The notes under the pieces are model-generated. The model was given only the letters and a program-made list of their open reading frames with translations, ran no database searches and was not told the origin of the DNA. From Kumtagia yinganensis (GTDB taxonomy: Bacteria > Pseudomonadota > Alphaproteobacteria > Rhizobiales > Rhizobiaceae): DNA of 64,000 nt. The stretch covers positions 1 through 64,000 of the forward strand of contig NZ_JBEBMH010000007.1 in assembly GCF_040081985.1 (NCBI RefSeq), given 5' to 3'. Made by a program: the position numbers and the translations under genes. Below are positions 7,983 to 14,990 of this stretch, piece after piece (positions within the stretch are counted from its first letter, which is position 1; every line of letters begins with the position of its first letter).

Positions 7983-9974
7983 CTATTTCTTGTGCAGGCG
8001 CTTCTCGACCGCGTCCACCGTCGCGCCGGCGGTGATGCCGAAGTGCGGATAGAGCTGTTCGATCGAGCCGGACGCCCCGAAGCCGTGCATGCCGATGAAG
8101 ATGCCGTCCAGCCCGATGAAGCGGTCCCAGCCGAGGCGGATGCCGGCTTCGATCGCCACCTTGACCTTGGCCTTGCCGATCAGCGCCGCCTTGTACTCCT
8201 CGGACTGCTCCTCGAACAATTCAAAGCAGGGCACGGAGACGACGCGGGTGGGATGGCCATGCTGCTGCAGCAGCGTACGGGCGGCAACGGCGATCTCGAC
8301 TTCCGAGCCGGTAGCGAAGATCGTCACGGCCGCCTCGCCGTCGGCTGTGGCAAGCTCGTAGGCTCCCAGCCGGCACGGATTCTCGTCGTTGAATTCCGTA
8401 CGCAGCGCCGGCAGGTTCTGGCGGGTCAGCGCCAGGGTCGACGGCGTCTTGGTGCTCTCCAGCGCGATCTGCCAGCATTCGGCGGCTTCCGTGGCGTCGG
8501 CCGGCCGCATGACCAGATGGTTGGGAATAGCCCGCAGCGCCGCCAGATGTTCGACCGGCTGGTGGGTCGGGCCGTCCTCGCCGAGGCCGATGGAATCATG
8601 GGTCATCACGAAGATGGTGCGGATGCCCATCAGCGAGGCCAGCCGCATCGACGGCCGCGCATAGTCGGAGAAGCACATGAAGGTGCCGCCGTAGGGGATG
8701 ACGCCGCCATGCAGCGTCAGGCCGTTCATGGCCGCCGCCATGCCATGCTCGCGGATGCCGTAGTGAACGTAGCGGTTGCCGTAATTGCCGGCGGAGATGG
8801 CATTGGTCTGGCTGGTCTTGGTGTTGTTGGAACCCGTCAGGTCCGCCGAGCCGCCAATGGTCTCCGGCACCACGCCGTTTATCACCTCCAGCGCCATCTC
8901 GCTCGACTTGCGGGTCGCAACCTTCGGTTTGTCGACCACCAGTTTCTTCTTGTAGGCGGTGATGGCGTCATCGAAACCGACGGGCAGGTCGCCACGCATC
9001 CGCCGCTCGAACTCGGCGCGCGTATCGGCGCCCGTTCCTGCAAGCCGCGCTTCCCAGTCCTTGCGGCTCTTGGCCGAGTTGAGACCCGCCAGCCGCCAGG
9101 CATCAAGAATGTCGGAGGGAACCTCGAACGGCGCGAACTCCCAGCCCAGCGCCTTGCGGGTCGCGGCGATCTCGTCCTTGCCAAGCGGCGAGCCGTGCGC
9201 GGCCTTGGTGCCGGCCTTGGTCGGCGCGCCGAAGCCGATGGTCGTCTTGCAGGCGATCAGGGTCGGGCGGTCGGATTTCCTCGCCTGCTCGATGCAATTT
9301 GCGATGGCCTCCGGGTCATGGCCGTCGCAGGCCAGCGTGTTCCAGCCGCTGGCGGCGAAACGCGCGCCCTGGTCGGTTGAGTCTGCGAGCGACACCGCGC
9401 CGTCGATCGAGATGTTGTTGTGATCCCAGAAAACGATCAGCTTGTTGAGCTTCAGATGCCCTGCCAGCGCCAGCGCCTCCTGGCTGATCCCCTCCATCAG
9501 GCAGCCGTCGCCGGCGATCACATAGGTATGGTGATCGACCAGCGCATCGCCGAATTGCGCATTCAGGATGCGTTCCGCCAGCGCCATGCCGACGCTGTTG
9601 CCGAAACCCTGGCCGAGCGGGCCGGTGGTCGTCTCGATGCCGGCGGCGTGGCCGTATTCCGGGTGGCCGGCCGTCTTCGATCCGAGCTGACGAAAATTCT
9701 TGATCTCGTCGATCGTGATGTCTTCGTAACCGGTGAGGTACAGCAGCGAATAAAGCAGCATCGAGCCGTGGCCGGCCGACAGCACGAAGCGGTCGCGGTC
9801 CGGCCAATGGGGATTCTTCGGATCGTATTTCAGGAAGCGCGTGAACAGCACGGTGGCGATGTCGGCGCAGCCCATCGGCAGTCCGGGGTGACCGGAATTC
9901 GCCTTTTCGACAGCATCCATGGACAGGAAGCGGATCGCATTGGCCATGCGGTCGTGCTTTTCGCGGCTCGTCAT
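7983..9974 (-). CDS. tkt: Transketolase
   Basis: A 663-residue TPP-dependent transketolase, which moves two-carbon units in the pentose phosphate pathway. The thiamine pyrophosphate motif runs from GDG at 155 to NN at 186-187 (GDGCLMEG...FWDHNN). The N-terminal SGHPGLPMG and the central DSIGLGEDGPTHQPVEH are present. I chose the ATG at 9974 (MTSREKHDRMANAIRF), preceded by GGAG; the longer open frame up to 10166 has no conserved residues. It is adjacent to gap, the classic rhizobial tkt-gap order. The enzyme needs the cofactor supplied by the thiBPQ/thiN genes elsewhere in this window. Confidence 0.96.
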   Translation of the reverse strand: MTSREKHDRMANAIRFLSMDAVEKANSGHPGLPMGCADIATVLFTRFLKYDPKNPHWPDRDRFVLSAGHGSMLLYSLLYLTGYEDITIDEIKNFRQLGSKTAGHPEYGHAAGIETTTGPLGQGFGNSVGMALAERILNAQFGDALVDHHTYVIAGDGCLMEGISQEALALAGHLKLNKLIVFWDHNNISIDGAVSLADSTDQGARFAASGWNTLACDGHDPEAIANCIEQARKSDRPTLIACKTTIGFGAPTKAGTKAAHGSPLGKDEIAATRKALGWEFAPFEVPSDILDAWRLAGLNSAKSRKDWEARLAGTGADTRAEFERRMRGDLPVGFDDAITAYKKKLVVDKPKVATRKSSEMALEVINGVVPETIGGSADLTGSNNTKTSQTNAISAGNYGNRYVHYGIREHGMAAAMNGLTLHGGVIPYGGTFMCFSDYARPSMRLASLMGIRTIFVMTHDSIGLGEDGPTHQPVEHLAALRAIPNHLVMRPADATEAAECWQIALESTKTPSTLALTRQNLPALRTEFNDENPCRLGAYELATADGEAAVTIFATGSEVEIAVAARTLLQQHGHPTRVVSVPCFELFEEQSEEYKAALIGKAKVKVAIEAGIRLGWDRFIGLDGIFIGMHGFGASGSIEQLYPHFGITAGATVDAVEKRLHKK

Positions 9975-10298
9975 GCTGGATCTCCGAGGGTTTTGGCGGG
10001 GGCTGCCCCAAAGGCACGGGACACATATCAGGTGCCAAGCCGCTGTCAACAAAACGCGGGGGGTGCCGGCGACACGTCCATGCGCGTTTTCCCGCCCGAT
10101 GAAATCAACCCTGGCAAGGGCGTCCGACGACGTTCCTGTCGGTGCAAGCAGGCGTACCTCCGACATTGCTGCGCCGGTTAACGGGGGAAAGGCGCGCTGG
10201 TGTGTTGACTGGCTGTTGACACGATGCCTAATCTTTCAGCGGTAAATTGTTATTATCCGTCATTGATTCGGGGATTGGCGGAGGTTTCGACAGGTGCC
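9975..10298. other. Divergent intergenic region, tkt / DUF4164
   Basis: A 324-bp stretch between two divergent start codons. It must hold the tkt promoter (not assigned) and the promoter of the DUF4164-zapA unit, listed separately. No gene-like frame or RNA gene was recognised. Confidence 0.6.
10205..10234 (+). promoter_or_regulatory. Putative sigma-70 promoter of DUF4164-zapA
   Basis: TTGACT at 10205-10210 and TAATCT at 10229-10234 with an 18-bp spacer, about 65 bp before the DUF4164 start. The match to the consensus is fair; a second TTGACA at 10215 has no good -10 partner. Confidence 0.4.
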
Positions 10299-10571
10299 AT
10301 GACCGGGGAAACGACGCTGCGGGAAGTCATCATTCGCCTGGGCAAGGCGATGGACTTGCTCGAACATGCGGCGGCCGCACGGCTCGAAAACGAACAGGAC
10401 TATTCCGAAGCCGAGGCGGAGGTGCAGCGCATGAACGCCGACCGCAGCCGGCTGGCGCAGGAACTCGACCTCTCCGAGGCGCGCGCCGAGCGGCTGGAGG
10501 AAGCCAACAAGGAAGTGTCCCGGCGTCTGGTGACCGCGATGGAGACCATCCGCGCGGTCCTCGACAGATAG
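10299..10571 (+). CDS. DUF4164 family coiled-coil protein
   Basis: A 90-residue, almost wholly alpha-helical protein rich in Glu, Arg and Ala with heptad character (LEHAAAARLENEQDYSEAEAEVQRMNADRSRLAQELDLSEARAERLEEANKE, residues about 18-70). It matches the small DUF4164 proteins found next to zapA in Rhizobiales; the function is unknown. The ATG at 10299 is chosen over 10224 because conserved sequence starts at MTGETTLREVI and a GAGG lies upstream. Its stop is 8 bp from zapA, so the two are cotranscribed. The inferred role is in cell division with ZapA. Confidence 0.75.
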   Translation: MTGETTLREVIIRLGKAMDLLEHAAAARLENEQDYSEAEAEVQRMNADRSRLAQELDLSEARAERLEEANKEVSRRLVTAMETIRAVLDR

Positions 10572-10579
10572 GTTCCGCC

Positions 10580-10945
10580 ATGGCTCAAGTGACGGTCACG
10601 ATCGACGGCAAGACCTACCGGATGGCCTGCGACGAAGGCCAGGAGGAACATCTCCTCGACCTTGCGCAGCGCTTCGACCGCTACGTTTCCCATCTGAAGG
10701 ACACGTTCGGGGAGATCGGCGACCAGCGGCTGACCGTGATGTCGGGCATCATGGTCATGGACGAGCTGACCGAGCTGCAGAAGCGCGTGAAGGGCATGGA
10801 GAGCGAGATTCTCACACTCCGCAAGACCCGCGACGACGCGCTGATGAAAGCCGACAAGAACGATGCGGCGCTGACCGGGGCACTGGGCGGCCTCGCTCAA
10901 CGCATGGAAAACCTCGCGGAGAAATTGGCGGTCCGCAAGGAGTGA
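10580..10945 (+). CDS. zapA: Cell division protein ZapA
   Basis: A 121-residue ZapA. It is a cytoplasmic FtsZ-ring stabiliser that dimerises through a C-terminal coiled coil. The N-terminal MAQVTVTIDGKTYRMACDEGQEEHLLDLAQRFD is the diagnostic ZapA globular head; residues 60-115 form a long helix. It is the second gene of a two-gene unit with the DUF4164 protein and lies divergently upstream of tkt, a common rhizobial arrangement. The length is normal. Confidence 0.92.
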   Translation: MAQVTVTIDGKTYRMACDEGQEEHLLDLAQRFDRYVSHLKDTFGEIGDQRLTVMSGIMVMDELTELQKRVKGMESEILTLRKTRDDALMKADKNDAALTGALGGLAQRMENLAEKLAVRKE

Positions 10946-11040
10946 ACGCCGCCGGCCGGATTCGCCCTCGACGCCATTCCTACATTCTGCAACATTTCTC
11001 CCGCGCGCCGAAGGCTGCGCCAGTGTGAGCGGGGTGGCAA

Positions 11041-11979
11041 ATGCGGCGATTGTTTCTGCTGATGGCGACTTTTGTGGCCCTGGCGGGGCTGCTGACGCCT
11101 CTTACCGCGGCGGCCGAAGAAATTCCGGTGCCGACGCAGGCCGAATGGGCCGATGCCAAGAAGACCGTGAAACTCGCCAACGGGCTGACCCTTGCCTATT
11201 CCGAGATGGGCGACCCGGACGGCGCGCCGACGCTGCTGCTGCATGGCTACACCGACAACAGCCGCAGTTGGTCGCTGCTTGCGCCGTTCCTGAAAGACCG
11301 GCACCTGTTCGCCCTCGACATGCGCGGCCATGGCAAGTCCGATGCGCCGCCCTGCTGTTACGCCTATACGGATTTCGCCGACGATGCTTCCCTGTTCCTG
11401 GATGCCATGGGGATCGCCAAGGCCGATGTGATCGGCCACTCGCTGGGGTCGCTGGCCGGGCAACTGTTCGCTGCCCAGCATCCGGACAAGGTCGCAAAGC
11501 TGGTGCTGGTTTCTTCCACCACCGCAATCGGCAGCGGGCCGGGCTCGTGGCTGTGGGACAACGTCATGCAGCTCAAGGCGCCGATCGACCCGGACAGCCA
11601 GTTCATGAAGGACTGGTACGCCAACCCAAATCCGGTCGACGAGGATTTCATCACCCGCGAGCGCACCGAAAGCGCCGCGACTCCCATCCATGTCTGGACC
11701 GGAGTGCTGTGGGGTGCCGCCACTGGCGACCTCGCGCCGATCGCCCCGCAGGTGAAGGCGCCCGTGCTGGTGCTGTGGGGCGAAAAGGATGGGCTGTTCG
11801 ACCTGCCGCATCAGGAGAAACTGGAAAAGGCCTATCCGGACGCGCGCTTCGAGGTGTTCGCCGGGGCGGGCCACAACATGTTCTGGGAATTCCCCAAGGA
11901 CGCAGCCGCCATCATCAAGGATTTCCTGGACCAGAAGGACGAGCCTCCGCTCCCGGAACTGCCGGCGTCCAAGCCGTGA
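11041..11979 (+). CDS. Secreted alpha/beta hydrolase
   Basis: A 312-residue alpha/beta-hydrolase-fold enzyme with a clear Sec signal peptide (MRRLFLLMATFVALAGLLTPLTAAA, about 1-25), so it is probably periplasmic. The catalytic triad is visible: Ser134 in GHSLGS, Asp250 in LWGEKDG and His278 in GAGHNMF. The oxyanion HGY is at 68-70. The cap segment (about 165-225) is not diagnostic, so the substrate (an ester, epoxide or lactone) is unknown. It ends 6 bp from the convergent LysE gene. The start directly follows a GAGCGGGGTGGCAA leader. Confidence 0.85.
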   Translation: MRRLFLLMATFVALAGLLTPLTAAAEEIPVPTQAEWADAKKTVKLANGLTLAYSEMGDPDGAPTLLLHGYTDNSRSWSLLAPFLKDRHLFALDMRGHGKSDAPPCCYAYTDFADDASLFLDAMGIAKADVIGHSLGSLAGQLFAAQHPDKVAKLVLVSSTTAIGSGPGSWLWDNVMQLKAPIDPDSQFMKDWYANPNPVDEDFITRERTESAATPIHVWTGVLWGAATGDLAPIAPQVKAPVLVLWGEKDGLFDLPHQEKLEKAYPDARFEVFAGAGHNMFWEFPKDAAAIIKDFLDQKDEPPLPELPASKP

Positions 11980-11985
11980 AAGCGC

Positions 11986-12597
11986 CTATCGGCTGGCGAT
12001 CAGCGCGCCGGTGCCGATCATGGCGCTGCCGGCAATGCGGTTCATCCAGCGCAGCCGCGCGCCGCTGCGGAACCATGCGGAGGATTTGCCGGCCAGCAGC
12101 GAATAGGCGCTCATGGTCAGCACATTGACGCTGAACACCACCGCCATAATCAGCAGCGCGTCGACGACCGTCAGCGTGCGGAGGTCGAGGATCAGCGGCA
12201 TCAGGCTGGCGTGGAACAGGATCGCCTTGGGGTTGGAAAGTGCCAGCATGAGCCCCAGCAGGAACGGGCGCCCGGCACCGCCGGCCGGCCGCGCCGTGTT
12301 CGTGTCGATCGTGCCGGCCGAGCGCCACATCATGACGCCCAGCCAGATCAGGTAGGCGGCGCCGAGATATTTGGCGGCGAGGAAGACGATCGCAAAAGCC
12401 TGCGCCAGGGCGATCAGGCCGCACATGGCGATGGTGACGAGCGTCATGTCGCCCAGCGCTACGCCGATGCCGACCAGGATGCCGCGCCGCGTGCCGCGCG
12501 AGATACCGGTGGCGATGACCGCCAGCATCGACGGTCCGGGCGTGACGGCGGCGACGAAATGTGCCGCGCAATAGGCAAGAAACACGGTCAGCGTCAT
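11986..12597 (-). CDS. LysE/RhtB-family amino-acid exporter
   Basis: A 203-residue inner-membrane protein with about six hydrophobic segments. It is typical of LysE/RhtB exporters, which expel amino acids or homoserine lactones by proton antiport. The signature near the N-terminus, AAVTPGPSMLAVIATGISRGTRRGILVGIGVALGD, is characteristic, and NPKAILF at about 121-127 is the second family motif. The length is normal. The gene is convergent with the hydrolase and divergent from the ArsR/SRPBCC pair. The substrate cannot be predicted. Confidence 0.88.
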   Translation of the reverse strand: MTLTVFLAYCAAHFVAAVTPGPSMLAVIATGISRGTRRGILVGIGVALGDMTLVTIAMCGLIALAQAFAIVFLAAKYLGAAYLIWLGVMMWRSAGTIDTNTARPAGGAGRPFLLGLMLALSNPKAILFHASLMPLILDLRTLTVVDALLIMAVVFSVNVLTMSAYSLLAGKSSAWFRSGARLRWMNRIAGSAMIGTGALIASR

Positions 12598-12737
12598 GGC
12601 GGTCTCCCCTTTGCCGAAGAGGCCACGCTATGCCAGCCGCGCCGCATCGTCTGCGGCGGGATTGTGACGGAGACAAGAAAGGCCGCGGCCGTTCACGCGC
12701 CTTCGGTCCCCTTGCCGGCAGCTCATTCATGCGCTAG

Positions 12738-12761
12738 ATACTGAACTATATGGTTCAGTAT
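12738..12761 (+). promoter_or_regulatory. Palindrome overlapping the ArsR start codon
   Basis: Perfect 9-bp arms (ATACTGAAC and GTTCAGTAT) separated by TATATG. The last three bases of the spacer are the proposed ATG of the ArsR gene. It probably is an autoregulatory operator; no Shine-Dalgarno sequence precedes the ATG, so the mRNA may be leaderless. Confidence 0.6.
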
Positions 12762-13103
12762 TTGACAGCCCGCCTCGATGCCTCGTTCGCCGCGCTTTCG
12801 GACGCCACCCGGCGCGGCGTGCTGGAGCAGCTCGGACGTTCGGACGCTTCGATCACGGAGCTTGCCGAAAAATTCCACATGACCCTCACGGGCATGAAGA
12901 AGCATGTCGGCGTCCTGGAGCAGGCGGGGCTCGTCACCACGCAGAAGGTCGGCCGGGTGCGGACCTGCAAGCTCGGCCTGCGCCGCCTGGAGGAAGAGGC
13001 GGCTTGGATCGAGAGGCACCGCCAGCTCTGGGACGCGCGTTTCGACGCGTTGGACAGGATTGTCGAGGAATTGAAACGGAAGGAGAAACGCGATGAACGA
13101 TAG
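12750..13103 (+). CDS. ArsR-family transcriptional regulator
   Basis: A 117-residue winged-helix repressor of the ArsR type (FAALSDATRRGVLEQLGRSDASITELAEKFHMTLTGMKKHVGVLEQAGLV, residues about 13-62). There is no metal-binding ELCVCDL cysteine motif. It belongs to the group that is coupled to SRPBCC (AHSA1) genes: the reading frame overlaps the downstream SRPBCC start by 11 bp. A palindrome covers its start codon, consistent with self-repression. The C-terminal 35 residues are helical and charged. Confidence 0.88.
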   Translation: MVQYLTARLDASFAALSDATRRGVLEQLGRSDASITELAEKFHMTLTGMKKHVGVLEQAGLVTTQKVGRVRTCKLGLRRLEEEAAWIERHRQLWDARFDALDRIVEELKRKEKRDER

Positions 13104-13608
13104 ACGAGAAAGTGAGCCGATGAAGAACCGCACAACGGTGGAACGGAAGTCCGACCGGGAGCTGGTCGTGACGCGAACCTTCGACGCCCCGGCGCGCATC
13201 GTGTTCGAGGCGTGGACCACACCCAACCTGTTCATGCGCTGGTGGGTGCCGAAGTCGATGGGCATGGTCCTGCGTTCCTGCGACATGGATGTTCGTACAG
13301 GGGGCAGTTACCGTCTGGTGTTCGGCCACGATGACGCAAACTCTGACGCGTTCTTCGGAAAATACATCGAAGTGATCCCAAACGCGCGGATTGTCTGGAC
13401 CAATGACGAAGGCGGCGACGTTGGATCCGTGACCACGGTGACCTTCGAGGAAAAAGAGGGAAAGACGCTGTTGGTCCTGCGCGAACTCTATCCCTCGAAG
13501 GAAGCTCTCGACGCTGCCGGCACCGGGGCGGCGGATGCGATGGGCGAGCAGTTCGCGCAACTGGACGAGCTTCTCGTCACGCTGGGCGCGAGCGCGGGAC
13601 GGTCATGA
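13093..13608 (+). CDS. SRPBCC (AHSA1-like) domain protein
   Basis: A 171-residue START/Bet v1-like protein (Activator of Hsp90 ATPase homologue 1 family) with the typical opening TRTFDAPARIVFEAWTTPNLFMRWW (residues about 27-51). These cytoplasmic proteins have a hydrophobic ligand pocket; the ligands are mostly unknown. It is translationally coupled to the upstream ArsR gene through an 11-bp overlap, so the two probably form a small ligand-responsive module. The ATG at 13093 is used; an internal ATG at 13120 (MKNRTTVERK) is an alternative. Confidence 0.85.
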   Translation: MNDRRESEPMKNRTTVERKSDRELVVTRTFDAPARIVFEAWTTPNLFMRWWVPKSMGMVLRSCDMDVRTGGSYRLVFGHDDANSDAFFGKYIEVIPNARIVWTNDEGGDVGSVTTVTFEEKEGKTLLVLRELYPSKEALDAAGTGAADAMGEQFAQLDELLVTLGASAGRS

Positions 13609-13777
13609 AATCGTCGTCCTCGCGGCCGGCCGCCTCGCTCTGCGCCGTTCCCTAAGCTGCCGGCAGCGAGCGCGAAAGCGATACGGAGCGCCCGAATCTC
13701 AATACGCACTGGCGCTCCGTCTTGCTGTGCACCGGCCTCGATGTTATCGGCGCGGCGCCAACCAAAGGGAGGCTGCA

Positions 13778-14019
13778 ATGCGCAAGAACAGCATCGTCGA
13801 CGATCTGCCCTGCTTTTGAGATCACCTCGAAGCGCCGCAAATCCTATCCGTCCGAGACCCATGTGAAACGTGGGCATCGTTTTGTCCACGATTGCGTCGA
13901 ACTGATCGAAAAGCTCGGCCGCAACGACCCATGCCCTTGCGGGTCCGGGAGGTTGTTTCAAGAAATGCTGCCTGAAGAGCGGGCGCTATGACGGCGCACT
14001 GCGCGCCCACTATTTTTAG
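13778..14019 (+). pseudogene. SEC-C motif protein, two frameshifts
   Basis: Joining three frames gives a 79-residue protein that starts MRKNSIVDDLPCF, continues EITSKRRKSYPSETHVKRG and GRNDPCPCGSGR, and ends FKKCCLKSGRYDGALRAHYF. This is a small SEC-C zinc-binding protein (CPCGSGRxFKKCC motif). The frame breaks after DDLPCF, in the TTTT at 13814-13817, and again after CGSGRL, in the TTT at 13956-13958. Removing one T from each run restores one continuous frame. Both lesions are +1 in T runs, so either gene decay or sequencing error is possible. It lies between the SRPBCC gene and the rpsP terminator. Confidence 0.7.
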
Positions 14020-14027
14020 GGATTGAG

Positions 14028-14086
14028 GAGCGGTCGACCGATAGTCGAAAGATCGACAACGATTTGTCGATCCTGGCAGCGAACGC
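14028..14086 (+). repeat. Dispersed palindromic repeat, copy 1
   Basis: About 59 bp with the core ATCGACAACGATTTGTCGAT at 14052-14071. A related copy in inverted orientation lies at 60382-60441, with a core differing at one base and similar flanks (AGCGGTCG...CGA on one side, GCGA..AACGC on the other). Confidence 0.6.
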
Positions 14087-14118
14087 CCGAAGCGATAGCG
14101 CAGGGCGAACGCACAGCG

Positions 14119-14151
14119 TGAAAAACAAACGGCGGGCTTTTGGCCCGCCGT
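14119..14151 (-). terminator. Rho-independent terminator after rpsP
   Basis: On the minus strand a 9-bp stem (ACGGCGGGC pairing with GCCCGCCGT) closes a CAAAA loop and is followed by TTGTTTTTC. It lies 26 bp after the rpsP stop codon and ends the ffh-chorismate mutase-rpsP unit. Confidence 0.8.
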
Positions 14152-14176
14152 CGGTTCAGTGTCCGTGAATAGCGGA

Positions 14177-14572
14177 TCAGGACGCAGCGGCTTCCTCGGC
14201 CGGAGCGGCGGTGGCGGCGGCGATGGCCGCGGCGGCCTCGTCCTGCGCCTTCTTGATGGCGTCGAGGCGGGCCTGCGCCTTCTTGCCCGGCAGCGCCTTG
14301 GTCGGGTTGCTGCGTGCATCGCGCTTCGACAGGCCGGCCTGGTCGAGGAAGCGGGCGACGCGGTCGGTCGGCAGAGCGCCGTTGCCCAGCCAATGGGTGA
14401 CGCGCTCGGCGTCGAGTTTTACGCGATCGCCGTCCTTCGGCAGCAGCGGGTTCCAGGCGCCGACCGCCTCGATGAAGCGGCCATCGCGCGGGCTGCGCAC
14501 GTCGGCGACGACGATGTGGTAATAGGGACGCTTCTTCGAGCCCGCGCGGGCCAGCCGTATCTTCAGTGACAT
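14177..14572 (-). CDS. rpsP: 30S ribosomal protein S16
   Basis: A 131-residue S16. The conserved core is MSLKIRLARAGSKKRPYYHIVVADVRSPRDGRFIE and the following block up to about residue 85; the Lys/Ala-rich C-terminal tail (AQARLDAIKKAQDEAAAAIAAATAAPAEEAAAS) is the usual alphaproteobacterial extension. It is the last gene of the ffh-chorismate mutase-rpsP series and is followed directly by a terminator. The rimM, trmD and rplS genes that often follow rpsP are absent here. The start at 14572 is preceded by AGGAGT. Confidence 0.97.
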   Translation of the reverse strand: MSLKIRLARAGSKKRPYYHIVVADVRSPRDGRFIEAVGAWNPLLPKDGDRVKLDAERVTHWLGNGALPTDRVARFLDQAGLSKRDARSNPTKALPGKKAQARLDAIKKAQDEAAAAIAAATAAPAEEAAAS

Positions 14573-14607
14573 TGTCTTACTCCTAAGTCCTGGTTGGTTG
14601 GCTGAGG

Positions 14608-14982
14608 TCAGCCGTTGGTGGAGGCGCCCTCAGCGCCGGGTGCAGTCGCGCCGTTGCCGGCGGCGATCTGTTCGTGGTGGCGGATCACTTCCTTGATGAC
14701 GAAGTTCAGGAATTTTTCCGCGAAATCGGGGTCGAGATTGGCGTCCTGCGCCAGTTGCCTGAGCCGCGCGATCTGCTGGGACTCGCGCGCCGGATCGGCG
14801 GGCGGCAGGCCGTGCGTGGCCTTCAGCACGCCGACCGCCTGCGTGCAGCGAAAACGCTCGGCCAGCATGTGGATCAGCGCGGCGTCGATGTTGTCGATCG
14901 AGGCGCGAAATCCCTTCAGCGCGTCATGCGCGTCGTTCACGCGCTTGAAGCCGGCCGCCACGGGGTCGTCGTGCTCCTTCAT
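14608..14982 (-). CDS. Chorismate mutase (AroQ type)
   Basis: A 124-residue all-helical chorismate mutase of the AroQ class. It converts chorismate to prephenate for phenylalanine and tyrosine synthesis. Typical segments are the first helix FRASIDNIDAALIHMLAERFRCTQAVGVLKA and the later RESQQIARLRQLAQDANLDPDFAEKFLNFVIKEVIRHH, which carry the active-site Arg, Lys and Glu/Gln residues. A GTG at 14994 overlaps the ffh stop; the ATG at 14982, preceded by AGGGCGGAG, is preferred. It lies between ffh and rpsP and is probably cotranscribed and translationally coupled with ffh. Confidence 0.88.
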   Translation of the reverse strand: MKEHDDPVAAGFKRVNDAHDALKGFRASIDNIDAALIHMLAERFRCTQAVGVLKATHGLPPADPARESQQIARLRQLAQDANLDPDFAEKFLNFVIKEVIRHHEQIAAGNGATAPGAEGASTNG

Positions 14983-14990
14983 CTCCGCCC

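Noticed and set aside
10946..11040. Possible 6S RNA downstream of zapA
   Set aside because: 6S RNA often lies after zapA, but only 95 bp are available before the hydrolase start and no long open-bubble hairpin is visible.
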